Source of the DNA: Deltaproteobacteria bacterium
GTDB lineage: Bacteria > Desulfobacterota > Desulfomonilia > UBA1062
DNA: 64,000 nt
Reading direction: 5' to 3'
Assembly (NCBI GenBank): GCA_029547045.1
Contig: JAKPQL010000095.1
Span: forward strand, 1 to 64,000
Below, one piece after another: positions 53,134 to 61,966 of this stretch. The notes under the pieces are model-generated. The model saw only the letters and a program-made list of their open reading frames with translations, did not search any database and was not told where the DNA came from. Position 1 is the stretch's first letter. Each line of letters opens with the position of its first letter. The position numbers and the translations under genes are program-made.

Positions 53134-55569
53134 ATGGACTGGTTGAAGAACATTTTCAAGAACACCAACGACGAGACCGACGTCATGGACATCGACGAGC
53201 TGTTCGAGGTCCTGCCCGTACTCCCCCTGAAGGACGCCATCCTCATGCCAGGCGCCATCCTGCCGCTCATCGTGACGAACCCGACGTCGGCCTCCCTCAT
53301 CAAGGACTTCCACGGCACGAACAGCTCCATCGTGGCGGTGGGGATGAGAAAACCCCACGAGCCGGTCCCAGCGGTGTGGGAAAACATGTACCGCATCGGG
53401 TGCGTGGCCAAGATCACCAAGGTGGCATCCACCAAGCCCGGCGAGCTCTCCATCATGATCAAGGGGTTCAAGAAGGTGGTACTCGAGGAGAAGATCACCG
53501 ACGTGCCCTACATGAAGGTGCGCGTCACCTACCTGGACGAGAACATGGAACCCACCCGCCAGGTCTTCGCCCTGGCCCTGTCCACCCGGGACATCCTCTC
53601 CCAGCTCGCACGCCTGTCCTACCAGAACATGGAGTCGGTCCTGTCCAACCTCGCCAGGCTCAAGGACCCCGCCATGCTGCTGGCCACCGCGGCCACCAAC
53701 CTGCCCATACCCGCCTCCAAGAAACAGCGGATCCTCGAAGAAAACGACATGGAGCGCAAGTACACCCTCCTGTATGAGGCGCTGAGGGAGGAGCTGGACA
53801 TACTGGAGCTCTCCTCAAAGATCACTGAGAAGGCCAGGGGCGAGATCAACCATGCCCAGCGGGAGTACTACCTCCGGCAGCAGCTCAAGGCCATCAAGAA
53901 GGAGCTCGGCGAAGCCGGGGGCGATCTCGACGACGAGATGGAAGAGCTCCGCAAGGACCTCGACGCCAAGCAGCTGCCCGAGGAGGTCAAGGCGGAGGTG
54001 GACAAGGACCTCAAGCGCATCTCCCGCATGCAGCCGTCGTCATCCGAGTACGTCACCATCCGCACCTACCTTGACTGGATCCTCGACCTACCCTGGCAGG
54101 AGTGCTCCGAGGACAACCTCGACATCGACAACGTGGAGAAGATCCTGGACGAAGACCACTTCGACCTGAAGAAACCCAAGAAGCGCATCGTCGAGTACCT
54201 CTCGGTGAAGAAGCTGAAGGACGACCTCAAGGGGCCCATCCTCTGTTTCGTGGGACCTCCCGGCGTGGGGAAGACATCGCTCGGCAAGTCCATAGCCCGG
54301 GCCATGGGCAGGAAGTTCGTCCGCATCTCATTGGGCGGCGTACGGGACGAGGCAGAGATACGGGGGCACCGCAGGACCTACATCGGCGCCCTGCCTGGCA
54401 GGATCATCAACGGCATCAAGACAGCGGGGACCACCAATCCGGTCTTCATGCTCGACGAGATCGACAAGCTCACCCGGGACATCCACGGGGACCCGGCATC
54501 GGCCCTCCTGGAGGCCCTCGATCCGGAGCAGAACACCCACTTCACCGACCACTACCTGAACGTGCCCTACGACCTCTCAAGGGTCTTCTTCATCACCACG
54601 GCCAACATGGTGGACACCATCCCGCCGGCGCTGAAGGACCGTATGGAGATCGTGGAGATCGAGGGGTACACCCACGAGGACAAGATCCAGATCGCCAGGA
54701 ACTACCTGATCCCCAAGGAGATCGAGGCCAACGGGCTTGCGGGCAGGTGCATCGACTTCACCGACGAGGCTGTGGCCCACATCATCCGCCACTACACCAG
54801 GGAGTCCGGTGTCAGGAACCTCCAGCGGGAGATCGCCTCGGCGCTTCGGACAATCGCCTTCCAGGTGGCGAAGGGATGCACCGACTCCTTCGGCGTCGAT
54901 GCCGCGTTCATCGAGAAGGCCCTTGGTCCCATACGGTACCAGCCCGAGGCCAAGCAGCGTACCCGGATCCCCGGGGTGGCCACGGGGCTGGCCTGGACAC
55001 CCTTCGGGGGAGAGGTCCTGTTCGTGGAGTCCGCCCTGGTGGAGGGGAAGGACGAGATGATCCTCACCGGTCAGATGGGCGATGTCATGAAGGAGTCGGC
55101 CCGGCTGGCGCTGAGTATCACCAAGGCCATGGGCCGGCCCATCGAGAAGGACCACGGGCTCCACATCCACGTTCCCGCAGGCGCCATCCCCAAGGACGGC
55201 CCGTCCGCCGGCGTGACCATCGTCACCTCCATCATCTCGCTGCTCACGGACCGGGTGGTGAGGGAAGACCTGGCCATGACCGGGGAGATCACGCTCAGGG
55301 GCGTCGTACTGCCCGTGGGGGGCATCAAGGAAAAGGTGCTGGCAGCGCGCAGGGCGGGGTTCACCCGTCTCATCCTGCCGAAAATGAACGAGAAGGACCT
55401 GCGGGACATCGAATCCTATGTCACCTGTGACCTCACCATCCACTTCGTGGAGAGCATCGAGGAGGTCCTGGCCATCGCCTTTGCCGGGACCGACCAGGAC
55501 ATCTTCCAGGCCTTCCCCAACCCGGACGTGGACGTTGCCGCCGTGGATGCACCGAGGCCGCGGGCCTAG
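53134..55569 (+). CDS. lon: ATP-dependent protease Lon
   Basis: A protein of 811 residues. The N-terminal substrate domain is 'LPVLPLKDAILMPGAILPLI'. Walker A is 'GPPGVGKTSLGKS', Walker B 'PVFMLDEIDKLTRD'. The proteolytic domain has Ser in 'KDGPSAGVTIVTSIISLL' and Lys in 'GGIKEKVLAARRAG', the Ser-Lys dyad. Its length matches bacterial LonA. It degrades damaged and regulatory proteins in the cytoplasm. Its stop overlaps the convergent lipoprotein gene by 4 nt. The short gap upstream (about 80 nt) leaves room for a promoter. Confidence 0.97.
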   Translation: MDWLKNIFKNTNDETDVMDIDELFEVLPVLPLKDAILMPGAILPLIVTNPTSASLIKDFHGTNSSIVAVGMRKPHEPVPAVWENMYRIGCVAKITKVASTKPGELSIMIKGFKKVVLEEKITDVPYMKVRVTYLDENMEPTRQVFALALSTRDILSQLARLSYQNMESVLSNLARLKDPAMLLATAATNLPIPASKKQRILEENDMERKYTLLYEALREELDILELSSKITEKARGEINHAQREYYLRQQLKAIKKELGEAGGDLDDEMEELRKDLDAKQLPEEVKAEVDKDLKRISRMQPSSSEYVTIRTYLDWILDLPWQECSEDNLDIDNVEKILDEDHFDLKKPKKRIVEYLSVKKLKDDLKGPILCFVGPPGVGKTSLGKSIARAMGRKFVRISLGGVRDEAEIRGHRRTYIGALPGRIINGIKTAGTTNPVFMLDEIDKLTRDIHGDPASALLEALDPEQNTHFTDHYLNVPYDLSRVFFITTANMVDTIPPALKDRMEIVEIEGYTHEDKIQIARNYLIPKEIEANGLAGRCIDFTDEAVAHIIRHYTRESGVRNLQREIASALRTIAFQVAKGCTDSFGVDAAFIEKALGPIRYQPEAKQRTRIPGVATGLAWTPFGGEVLFVESALVEGKDEMILTGQMGDVMKESARLALSITKAMGRPIEKDHGLHIHVPAGAIPKDGPSAGVTIVTSIISLLTDRVVREDLAMTGEITLRGVVLPVGGIKEKVLAARRAGFTRLILPKMNEKDLRDIESYVTCDLTIHFVESIEEVLAIAFAGTDQDIFQAFPNPDVDVAAVDAPRPRA

Positions 55570-56303
55570 GGACGCACGGCTCCCCCGGAAGGGGACTCAT
55601 CCCGTCTCTTGTCTCCCGTAGGCACGGCTCCCTTCGGGTGAACCCGTTCGAAGGTGCCGAGCAGATCGTTGAACACCCTCTTCGGCCCGCAGGATCTGAT
55701 GAAGCGGACAAGGCCGTCCGTAGCCTCGGTGATCCTGGTGCAGCTTACCTTGGATATGCGGAGCCCGGACGTCTCGTCCATCGGGATGTCCTGGAAAGTT
55801 ATCTCGCCCTTCAGCTCGTCTTTCCCTATCGCCTCCTCGATGAGGCGCTCGTCCCAGCAGTACACGGAGAGGGTTGCATCGTCATCGGACAGCTCATACC
55901 TGACCAGGATGTATTCGGCCGTCGAACCATTCTCCAGACCTGACGACGTGTAGACCACGTTGAGGAAGTCATGCCCGGAGATGCTCGCGGGAAAGACCCG
56001 GAGCGGTTCGCTCACCCGCACCGAACCGCCCGTGTGATGCTCCACCACATGGACCTCGGTGAGGGCGTCGTCCCGCTTCCCCACATGGATGTAGACATCT
56101 TCACGCTCATCCCCCGCGTACCAGACCCCCAGGAGCCGCTCGTCGCACCGCAGGGTTGCGGGGTCAGAGAGCGGGTGCCGAGACGTGGTGGGGCAGCAGC
56201 CTGCCTGTAGGCACCAGCAGAGAAAGGTGCACAGCAGCGAAACGCGCACCGCAGAGTGCGGACAGGAACGAACCGTGATCACCCGACTCTGAGAACAGCG
56301 CAT
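55566..56303 (-). CDS. Lipoprotein of unknown function
   Basis: A protein of 245 residues. A long N-region is followed by 'LLCTFLCWCLQAGCCPTTS', with a lipobox 'LQAGC'. The mature part is beta-rich ('ERLLGVWYAGDEREDVYIHV', 'YILVRYELSDDDATLSVYCW'). I recognise no family. ATG 56303 has 'GGGAGGTGAAGG' directly upstream, though the signal peptide then starts unusually late, about residue 19. It overlaps the end of lon by 4 nt, convergent. Confidence 0.65.
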   Translation of the reverse strand: MRCSQSRVITVRSCPHSAVRVSLLCTFLCWCLQAGCCPTTSRHPLSDPATLRCDERLLGVWYAGDEREDVYIHVGKRDDALTEVHVVEHHTGGSVRVSEPLRVFPASISGHDFLNVVYTSSGLENGSTAEYILVRYELSDDDATLSVYCWDERLIEEAIGKDELKGEITFQDIPMDETSGLRISKVSCTRITEATDGLVRFIRSCGPKRVFNDLLGTFERVHPKGAVPTGDKRRDESPSGGAVRP

Positions 56304-56365
56304 CCTTCACCTCCCGGACAGCCCGCCACGCAGGGGGCCCGTCATCCTCGCCGCATATCCCCTCA

Positions 56366-57646
56366 TCACGCACCCATGCGTTCCATGACCCCGGCCGCGG
56401 CCGCCAGGGCCTGATCCATGACATCGCTCGTGTGGGCCGTGCTGATGAATGCCGCCTCGAAAGGCGACGGCGCCAGGTACACCCCCGCCTCGAGCATGGC
56501 GTGGAAAAACCTCGCATAGCGCTCCGCATCGCTCGCCATGACGTCTGCAAAGCCTTCCACCGGGCCCTGTCTGAAGAAGATCCCTGCCATGGACCCCACG
56601 CGGTTCACGGTCAGGGGAATGCCCGAGCGCTCAGCCAGCTCGCAGAGCCTGCCCATGAACGCGGCCATGGCCCTGTCCAGGCCTTCATAGGGGTCCTCGT
56701 CCCTGAGCGTCTTCAGGGTGGCGATCCCTGCGGCCATTGCCACGGGGTTCCCCGAAAGGGTCCCTGCCTGATAGACCGGGCCTGCGGGCGCCAGCATGTC
56801 CATGAGTTCCGCCCTGCCGCCGAAGGCGCCCACCGGCATGCCGCCGCCGATGATCTTTCCCAGGCAGGTGATGTCCGGCCTGATCCCTGCGATGTCCTGG
56901 TACCCGCCGAACCGGAAGCGGAACCCCGTGATGACCTCGTCGAAGATGAGCAGGGCACCACAGCGGGCGGTCTGCGCACGCAGGGTTTCGAGGAAGCCTG
57001 GCCCCGGCAGGACCACCCCCATGTTCCCTGCCACCGGCTCCACGATGACCGAGGCAACCTCAGAGCCCTGTGACTGCATGAAGGATGAGAAGGCATCCAG
57101 ATCGTTGTAGGGAAGCACTGCGGTGGTGGAGGCGATGGCCTCGGGTACGCCGGACGAGTCCGGGATGCCCAGCGTGAGCGCCCCGGAGCCAGCCTTGACC
57201 AGGAGGCTGTCCGCATGCCCGTGGTAGCACCCCTCGAACTTCACTGTGACGCGTCTCCCCGTGGCCGCCCGGGCAAGGCGGATGGCGCTCATGCAGGCCT
57301 CGGTCCCGGAGCTCGTGAAGCGGACCTTCTCTACGGATGCAAAGGCGGAGCACACGAGCCGGGCCATCTCCACCTCGAGGCGGGTGGGGGCGCCGTAGCT
57401 CATGCCCAGAGCTGCCTGTTCCCTCACGGCCTCGACCACGGCACGGTGGGCGTGGCCGAGGATCAGGGGCCCCCACGACAGGACGAAATCGATGAAGCGG
57501 CTGCCCTGCGCATCCCAGAGATACGGCCCGTGGGCCTTTTCAATGAAGCTGGGAACACCACCCACCTTCCTGAACGCGCGCACGGGTGAGTTCACCCCGC
57601 CGGGTATCACCTTGAGGGCCGCTTCGAACAGCTCCTCATTCTTCAC
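56366..57646 (-). CDS. hemL: Glutamate-1-semialdehyde 2,1-aminomutase
   Basis: A protein of 426 residues, a PLP class III aminotransferase. 'GGVNSPVRAFRKVGGVPSF' is the N-terminal signature, 'VIVEPVAGNMGVVLP' precedes 'LLIFDEVITGFRF', and the PLP lysine is in 'ITCLGKIIGGGMPVGAFGG'. It makes 5-aminolevulinate for tetrapyrroles. The start is GTG 57646 with 'GGAGGAGACCGGAC' upstream; the longer ATG start at 57688 lacks support. It lies 76 nt after the AhbA/B-like gene. Confidence 0.96.
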   Translation of the reverse strand: MKNEELFEAALKVIPGGVNSPVRAFRKVGGVPSFIEKAHGPYLWDAQGSRFIDFVLSWGPLILGHAHRAVVEAVREQAALGMSYGAPTRLEVEMARLVCSAFASVEKVRFTSSGTEACMSAIRLARAATGRRVTVKFEGCYHGHADSLLVKAGSGALTLGIPDSSGVPEAIASTTAVLPYNDLDAFSSFMQSQGSEVASVIVEPVAGNMGVVLPGPGFLETLRAQTARCGALLIFDEVITGFRFRFGGYQDIAGIRPDITCLGKIIGGGMPVGAFGGRAELMDMLAPAGPVYQAGTLSGNPVAMAAGIATLKTLRDEDPYEGLDRAMAAFMGRLCELAERSGIPLTVNRVGSMAGIFFRQGPVEGFADVMASDAERYARFFHAMLEAGVYLAPSPFEAAFISTAHTSDVMDQALAAAAGVMERMGA

Positions 57647-57722
57647 GTCCGGTCTCCTCCTCCAGGCACCGGGTCCCCGGGGGGACAAGGCTATACCACC
57701 CCCCGCAGACCCTGATCATGCC

Positions 57723-58196
57723 TCACGTCTTATGAAACGAATACCGCATGGACGTCTTCTTGAGCTCGGTGACGCTCCGGTAGATCCGGTAATCGTCCAC
57801 CGCCGTCTCCGCCGCCATGGCGCGGACCGCGTCATCGAGCTCCGCGTCGCTGTGCGCATGAACCATGGAGAAGACGGTGTAGGGGGCAAAGCCCTCCCGC
57901 TCGTAGCAGTGGCTCACCTCGGGCCGGGCCGCGATGGCCGCGCCCACCTCGTCCACCCTGTCCCCGCTCACCGCCCATACCACCATGGCGTTGGCGGCAA
58001 ACCCCGCCTTGCGGTGCCGAAGCACGGCCTTGATCTCCCGGATGACGCCCTGCTCCTTCATTGCCCGCAGGCGGGTTATGACCTCGGCTATGCCGATCCC
58101 GAGCCTTTCGGCCAGAGGGGCGAAGGGGGCCTCGCAGATCTCGAGGTCGCCCTGGACATGGTCGAGGAGCTCCCTGTCGATGTCATCGAGCTTCAT
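57723..58196 (-). CDS. Siroheme decarboxylase subunit-like (AhbA/AhbB, Lrp-type fold)
   Basis: A protein of 157 residues with an Lrp/AsnC-type helix-turn-helix ('PLAERLGIGIAEVITRLRAM', 'EQGVIREIKAVLRHRKAGFA') and a C-terminal domain ending 'YRIYRSVTELKKTSMRYSFH', which is typical of AhbA/AhbB. These proteins decarboxylate siroheme to didecarboxysiroheme in the alternative heme pathway of sulfate reducers and other anaerobes. The neighbouring hemL supports a tetrapyrrole role. Which of the two subunits it is cannot be told here. Confidence 0.8.
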   Translation of the reverse strand: MKLDDIDRELLDHVQGDLEICEAPFAPLAERLGIGIAEVITRLRAMKEQGVIREIKAVLRHRKAGFAANAMVVWAVSGDRVDEVGAAIAARPEVSHCYEREGFAPYTVFSMVHAHSDAELDDAVRAMAAETAVDDYRIYRSVTELKKTSMRYSFHKT

Positions 58197-58275
58197 GGCG
58201 GGGATTTCACCACAGCTGCGCCGATGATGCAACCCAAGAAAGCACGTCTGTGCCGCTGGGTCTCCCCGCCCTGCA

Positions 58276-59433
58276 TCAGTTCGTGTATAGAGACGGTGTC
58301 TCCTGGGGGCTCATGGTGTATCTCATGCCTTCCCATGTCCCGGGCAGCACGATGAGGTACGCATCCAGGGCGAAGAGCCCGTCGGACTTCCTCCGGGCGG
58401 ACACTATGATCCGGTTCGTCTTGCGCATGAGGTGGATGGGCCCCCTGCAGCTCAGAAGGCCCGTCTTGGGGTCGAAGTGCGCATCGAGTCTGCCCTTTTC
58501 CGAGAGGAACAGGTTCACCTGGCCCTGTGCGTAGAGCCCGGGGTTCCTGAGGATGATGCTCACTCCGGGAATGGTGGCCGTGGCAAGGGTCCCGCTGGCA
58601 GGGCTGCGGCCGGAAATCTCGAGAGGCGGGTTCATGAGCTTTGCGGCAAAGTCCTTCATGCTCATCCCGGCACCCACGATGGCCTGGCGGGGGATGCGGT
58701 CGGCCTCGGTCCCAAGGCCAACGCTTCCGGGATCGGAGCTCAGCATGAGACGGAATCCCCCCGCACGCACCGCCTTCCTGACCTCATTGTCGTACTGCCC
58801 GAAGGGATAGGCTAAGTAGCGCGCCTTACGGCCGAGGTTCCTCTGGAGGATCTGCTGGGAGAGCGCGATCTCCCGTTCCAGGGCGTGCCGGGAGAGGTTG
58901 ATGAGTCTCGGGTGGGTGTGCGTGTGGTTCCCCACGACCCCTCCCCAGCCCTCCACCTGCCTGAGCTGGTCCCAGGTCATGTATCCTTTGGCGCCCACGC
59001 CGTTGGTGAAGACGAAGATGCAGAAGGGGTAGCGGTAGCGCCTGAGAATGGGCACGGCCCGTTCATACTCCGAGATGAACCCGTCGTCGATGGTGATGAC
59101 CACGGCCTTCTCTGGGACCGGGCGCGAACCTTCCACGCACTCGGCGAGCTGGTCCATGGACAGGACCGTATACCCGTTCGAGTGCAGGTACTCCATCTGG
59201 TGCTCGAACTGGGCCGACGAGGTGGTGGTGGTGGGATACCGGTCCTCGTCAAAGCGGTGGTAGAGGAGGACCGAGATGTACGCATGCAGAGGGGCGATGG
59301 AGCCAAGGACCAGACATATGACCCCTATGCATGATACGAGAAGCGCGGCTGGAAACGGATGGGTCGGAAACGACCGGACGGGGTGACGCTGGGTCAACGG
59401 ATCACAGGATCTACTGGAGCCGGTATTCGTCAT
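58276..59433 (-). CDS. Polysaccharide deacetylase (NodB-like), exported
   Basis: A protein of 385 residues. A late signal segment (about 28-50) precedes the NodB domain: 'KAVVITIDDGFISEYERAV' holds the catalytic/metal Asp pair and 'GGVVGNHTHTHPRLINLS' the two metal His. 'SVLLYHRFDEDRYPTTTTS' is the PgaB-like N-terminal block. A beta-rich C-terminal domain follows, of unknown role. It probably removes acetyl groups from surface GlcNAc polymers. It overlaps the Bax-like gene by 23 nt, so the two are co-transcribed. Confidence 0.88.
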   Translation of the reverse strand: MTNTGSSRSCDPLTQRHPVRSFPTHPFPAALLVSCIGVICLVLGSIAPLHAYISVLLYHRFDEDRYPTTTTSSAQFEHQMEYLHSNGYTVLSMDQLAECVEGSRPVPEKAVVITIDDGFISEYERAVPILRRYRYPFCIFVFTNGVGAKGYMTWDQLRQVEGWGGVVGNHTHTHPRLINLSRHALEREIALSQQILQRNLGRKARYLAYPFGQYDNEVRKAVRAGGFRLMLSSDPGSVGLGTEADRIPRQAIVGAGMSMKDFAAKLMNPPLEISGRSPASGTLATATIPGVSIILRNPGLYAQGQVNLFLSEKGRLDAHFDPKTGLLSCRGPIHLMRKTNRIIVSARRKSDGLFALDAYLIVLPGTWEGMRYTMSPQETPSLYTN

Positions 59434-60205
59434 ATTCCTTCAGCGCATTGTAGCTGATGAGGTTCTCGACCTTGCGCACGTATTCGCTCCCCTGCTCCGA
59501 ATAGTTCTTCAACCCGTGGACCAGGGCATAGGAATTGTAGGGTCCGGAGCTCCTGCTCCGGATATACCTCAGCTCCTCGTACTTCGGGTTCGTGTTGATG
59601 TTCCAGAGGTAGTAGTCGATGCAGGACTGCAGGTCGTCGAAGACGGACACCGCGAACCGCTCTCCCTCCGGCCGCTGACTGGGGACCATGCCGTAGCCGC
59701 TGAAGGTGCGCATGCCGAAGATGTTGTTCCCTTTGATGCTGAACCTCGATGTGCCCCACCCCGACTCGATGGCCGCCTGGGCGAGAACGAGGGAGACCGG
59801 GAGCACATCCACGCGCATGAGGAGCTCTTCCACCATCACCTCGGGCGGGCCTTGCGGCACGAGGTACAGCCTGGCCAGGGAGTTCAGAATCTCCTCGTCT
59901 TCCCGGCTCAGGTAGGGAAGTCTGCCCTTGATGTCGTCCACCATGAGACGCTGCTTCAGGATCGTCTCGTTGGCGCGCAGAACGAGCGGCAGGAGGATCT
60001 CGATGAGGCACTGTTTCCTCTCCTGCACGTCCTGTATCTGCAGAATCCGCTCGGGCAGACTCGCAGTATACATATACTGGATTGATTGGGTCTCTTCGGG
60101 GACTTCTGTCGGTGTCTGCGTACCCGGTGTCCATCGGACGGGTATCAATGCTGCCCCAATACCTGATGCTATAAAACACACACAAACAATCGTGAGTTTC
60201 CGCAT
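59411..60205 (-). CDS. Bax-like N-acetylglucosaminidase family protein
   Basis: A protein of 264 residues with an N-terminal signal anchor (LTIVCVCFIASGIGAALIP). The glucosaminidase-type domain has 'LVLAQAAIESGWGTSRFSI' with the catalytic Glu, 'NNIFGMRTFSGYGMVPSQ' and 'FDDLQSCIDYYLWNINTN'. It probably cuts peptidoglycan in the periplasm. ATG 60205 has 'AAGGGTCAG' upstream and is preferred to ATG 60235. A minus-strand promoter candidate precedes it. Confidence 0.85.
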   Translation of the reverse strand: MRKLTIVCVCFIASGIGAALIPVRWTPGTQTPTEVPEETQSIQYMYTASLPERILQIQDVQERKQCLIEILLPLVLRANETILKQRLMVDDIKGRLPYLSREDEEILNSLARLYLVPQGPPEVMVEELLMRVDVLPVSLVLAQAAIESGWGTSRFSIKGNNIFGMRTFSGYGMVPSQRPEGERFAVSVFDDLQSCIDYYLWNINTNPKYEELRYIRSRSSGPYNSYALVHGLKNYSEQGSEYVRKVENLISYNALKEYDEYRLQ

Positions 60206-60274
60206 CTGACCCTTGTTACGTTGTGTACCGTCCATAGTGCACTCTGTAGTGTAGTCATCTGCTTAAACTCGTAC

Positions 60275-60303
60275 TCTTTACCGGAATTATTTTCACATGA
60301 CAA
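60275..60303 (-). promoter_or_regulatory. Candidate sigma-70 promoter for the Bax-like/deacetylase pair
   Basis: On the minus strand, TTGTCA (60303-60298), a 17-nt spacer and TAAAGA (60280-60275). The predicted start is near 60268, about 60 nt ahead of ATG 60205. Confidence 0.45.
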
Positions 60304-60389
60304 GAAAAAAATGACTCGCCACGTCCGCGCTCCCCATATCTTGTCCAGGAGCCGCTTTCCAGGCTGCCATGAAGGCCAGAAAATCGGCC

Positions 60390-60418
60390 TTGCATTATGA
60401 ATCACGATTCAGTAATAT
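60390..60418 (+). promoter_or_regulatory. Candidate promoter of the F0 operon with an internal palindrome
   Basis: TTGCAT (60390-60395), a 17-nt spacer and TAATAT (60413-60418), about 30 nt before the first F0 gene at 60452. The spacer holds a perfect GAATC-ac-GATTC palindrome (60399-60410), a possible operator. Confidence 0.45.
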
Positions 60419-60451
60419 GGCCGAAATACATTTCAGGACAGGCCTGTACAC

Positions 60452-60709
60452 ATGGCGGACGACAGGGAAAAGAGAGAACGGAAGAAGATGTACCTCACGG
60501 TGGCGGACCTGAGCACCATGGGGTTCGCCATGGTGGCATCCATCGTCCTGGGCCTCATCGGCGGGTTCTATCTCGACCAATATCTCGGCACCGAGCCCAT
60601 CTTCACCTTCATTCTCCTCTTCGGCGGCATCATGGCGGGGTTCCGCATGATGTACAAGACCTACATGCGCTTTTTCAGCGAGGAAAAGAGCAGTGAAAAA
60701 CATAAGTAA
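60452..60709 (+). CDS. AtpZ/AtpI-like small membrane protein of the F0 operon
   Basis: A protein of 85 residues with two membrane segments ('LSTMGFAMVASIVLGLIGGF', 'FTFILLFGGIMAGFRMMYKT') and a charged tail. It matches the AtpZ/AtpI type with the 'GFYLDQYLGTEP' loop. Such proteins accompany F-type ATP synthase and have been linked to Mg2+/Ca2+ handling or assembly. It overlaps the next gene by 17 nt. Confidence 0.85.
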   Translation: MADDREKRERKKMYLTVADLSTMGFAMVASIVLGLIGGFYLDQYLGTEPIFTFILLFGGIMAGFRMMYKTYMRFFSEEKSSEKHK

Positions 60710-61076
60710 GGACCCTGTCCAGAAGAGGATCGAATTCATCGCCCTGGCACTGTGGGCCGGGTTCTGCATCGCCAGCCTCCCCATCGCGGGCTGGCAGTTC
60801 GCCCTGGGAGTGCTCGCAGGGGGCGGGGTCTGCCTGGCCAACTACCAGCTGCTCTGGCGCCATGCCAGGTCCTCCATCACGCTGACCGCCAAACAGGGCT
60901 CTTCCTATATGATCAAACGCTACATACTCCGGCTCGCCCTCACGGGGGCCGTGCTCTACGTGCTCGTCGCCGTGGTCCGTGTCGACGTCCTCGGCCTGCT
61001 CCTGGGCCTGTCCGTCATCATGCTCGGCGTCATGAGCTACGCGTGCTACACCTACATCTGTGCAGGAGGACATTAG
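60693..61076 (+). CDS. ATP synthase subunit I-like (AtpI) membrane protein
   Basis: A protein of 127 residues with four predicted membrane segments ('IEFIALALWAGFCIASLPIA', 'FALGVLAGGGVCLANYQLLW', 'LALTGAVLYVLVAVV', 'LLLGLSVIMLGVMSYACY'). Its location directly before atpB marks it as an ATP synthase subunit I family member, thought to assist c-ring assembly. GTG 60693 has 'GAGGAAAAGAGCA' upstream, and the gene overlaps the preceding one by 17 nt. Confidence 0.8.
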   Translation: MKNISKDPVQKRIEFIALALWAGFCIASLPIAGWQFALGVLAGGGVCLANYQLLWRHARSSITLTAKQGSSYMIKRYILRLALTGAVLYVLVAVVRVDVLGLLLGLSVIMLGVMSYACYTYICAGGH

Positions 61077-61077
61077 T

Positions 61078-61785
61078 ATGGAACACGGATTTCTCGTCCT
61101 GGACTTCATCACCCACCCCATGTACGAATTCATCCACGAGGCCACCGGATGGTCGGACGGCAATCACTTCTACCAGGTCACATTCACCTGGCTGTACATG
61201 ATCTTCCTCGTCGTCATGGGGTTCATCGTCTCCAAGAGCCTGACGCTCGTGCCCGGAAGGCTCCAGAACTTCCTGGAGGTCATCATCGGCGGGCTCAAGG
61301 GGCTGCTCGTTGACACCATGGGCGAGCACGGCATGCGGTTCTTTCCGCTGATCGCCACCATCGCCCTGTTCATCTTCACCTGCAACATGGCGGGCATCAT
61401 CCCGGGCTTCTATTCACCCACCGCGAACCTGAACACCAACCTGTCCATGGCGCTCACCGTGTTCCTGCTGACCCACATCGTGGGCGTGAAGATCCACGGC
61501 ATGAAGTACCTCAAGCACTTCATGGGCCCGGTGTGGTGGATGGCCCCCATCATGGTGCCGGTGGAGCTCATCGGCCACCTGGCACGGCCGCTGTCGCTGA
61601 CCATGCGCCTCTTCGGCAACATCTTCGGCGAAGATCTGGTGCTCGTGGTGCTCCTGGCACTGGTCCCGTTCCTCATCCCCATGCCCATGCTGGTGCTCAT
61701 GATCTTCACCTCGGTCCTGCAGGCCTTCGTGTTCACCCTGCTGGCCATGATGTACATCAGCGGCGCCATGGAGGAGGCGCACTGA
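61078..61785 (+). CDS. atpB: F0F1 ATP synthase subunit a
   Basis: A protein of 235 residues with about six membrane segments. The essential Arg lies in 'RPLSLTMRLFGNIFGEDLVL', and 'NMAGIIPGFYSPTANLNTNL' is a family block. Subunit a forms the ion half-channels next to the c-ring. Start 61078 has 'AGGAGG' upstream. A perfect intrinsic terminator follows, separating it from atpE. Confidence 0.96.
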   Translation: MEHGFLVLDFITHPMYEFIHEATGWSDGNHFYQVTFTWLYMIFLVVMGFIVSKSLTLVPGRLQNFLEVIIGGLKGLLVDTMGEHGMRFFPLIATIALFIFTCNMAGIIPGFYSPTANLNTNLSMALTVFLLTHIVGVKIHGMKYLKHFMGPVWWMAPIMVPVELIGHLARPLSLTMRLFGNIFGEDLVLVVLLALVPFLIPMPMLVLMIFTSVLQAFVFTLLAMMYISGAMEEAH

Positions 61786-61819
61786 CCGGGACGGACGAAT
61801 CCACAGACAACATGGATAA

Positions 61820-61856
61820 CCGAGGCGGGCAGCACATGCCCGCCTCGGTTTTTTTT
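61820..61856 (+). terminator. Intrinsic terminator after atpB
   Basis: CCGAGGCGGGC (61820-61830), a 7-nt loop, GCCCGCCTCGG (61838-61848) and eight T residues (61849-61856): a perfect 11-bp stem and the best intrinsic terminator in the window. It lies between atpB and atpE. Confidence 0.9.
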
Positions 61857-61879
61857 GCAATCCTCTTGATAAACGGGTA

Positions 61880-61909
61880 TTGACGGCTGCCGGAAAAGCC
61901 GGGTAGAAT
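61880..61909 (+). promoter_or_regulatory. Sigma-70-type promoter of atpE
   Basis: TTGACG (61880-61885), an 18-nt spacer and TAGAAT (61904-61909). It sits after the atpB terminator and about 58 nt before the atpE ATG, so atpE can be transcribed separately. Confidence 0.6.
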
Positions 61910-61966
61910 GCATGCGAGGCCGGATGTTCCGGCACAACGCATTGAATAAAATTCGTGGAGGATAGT

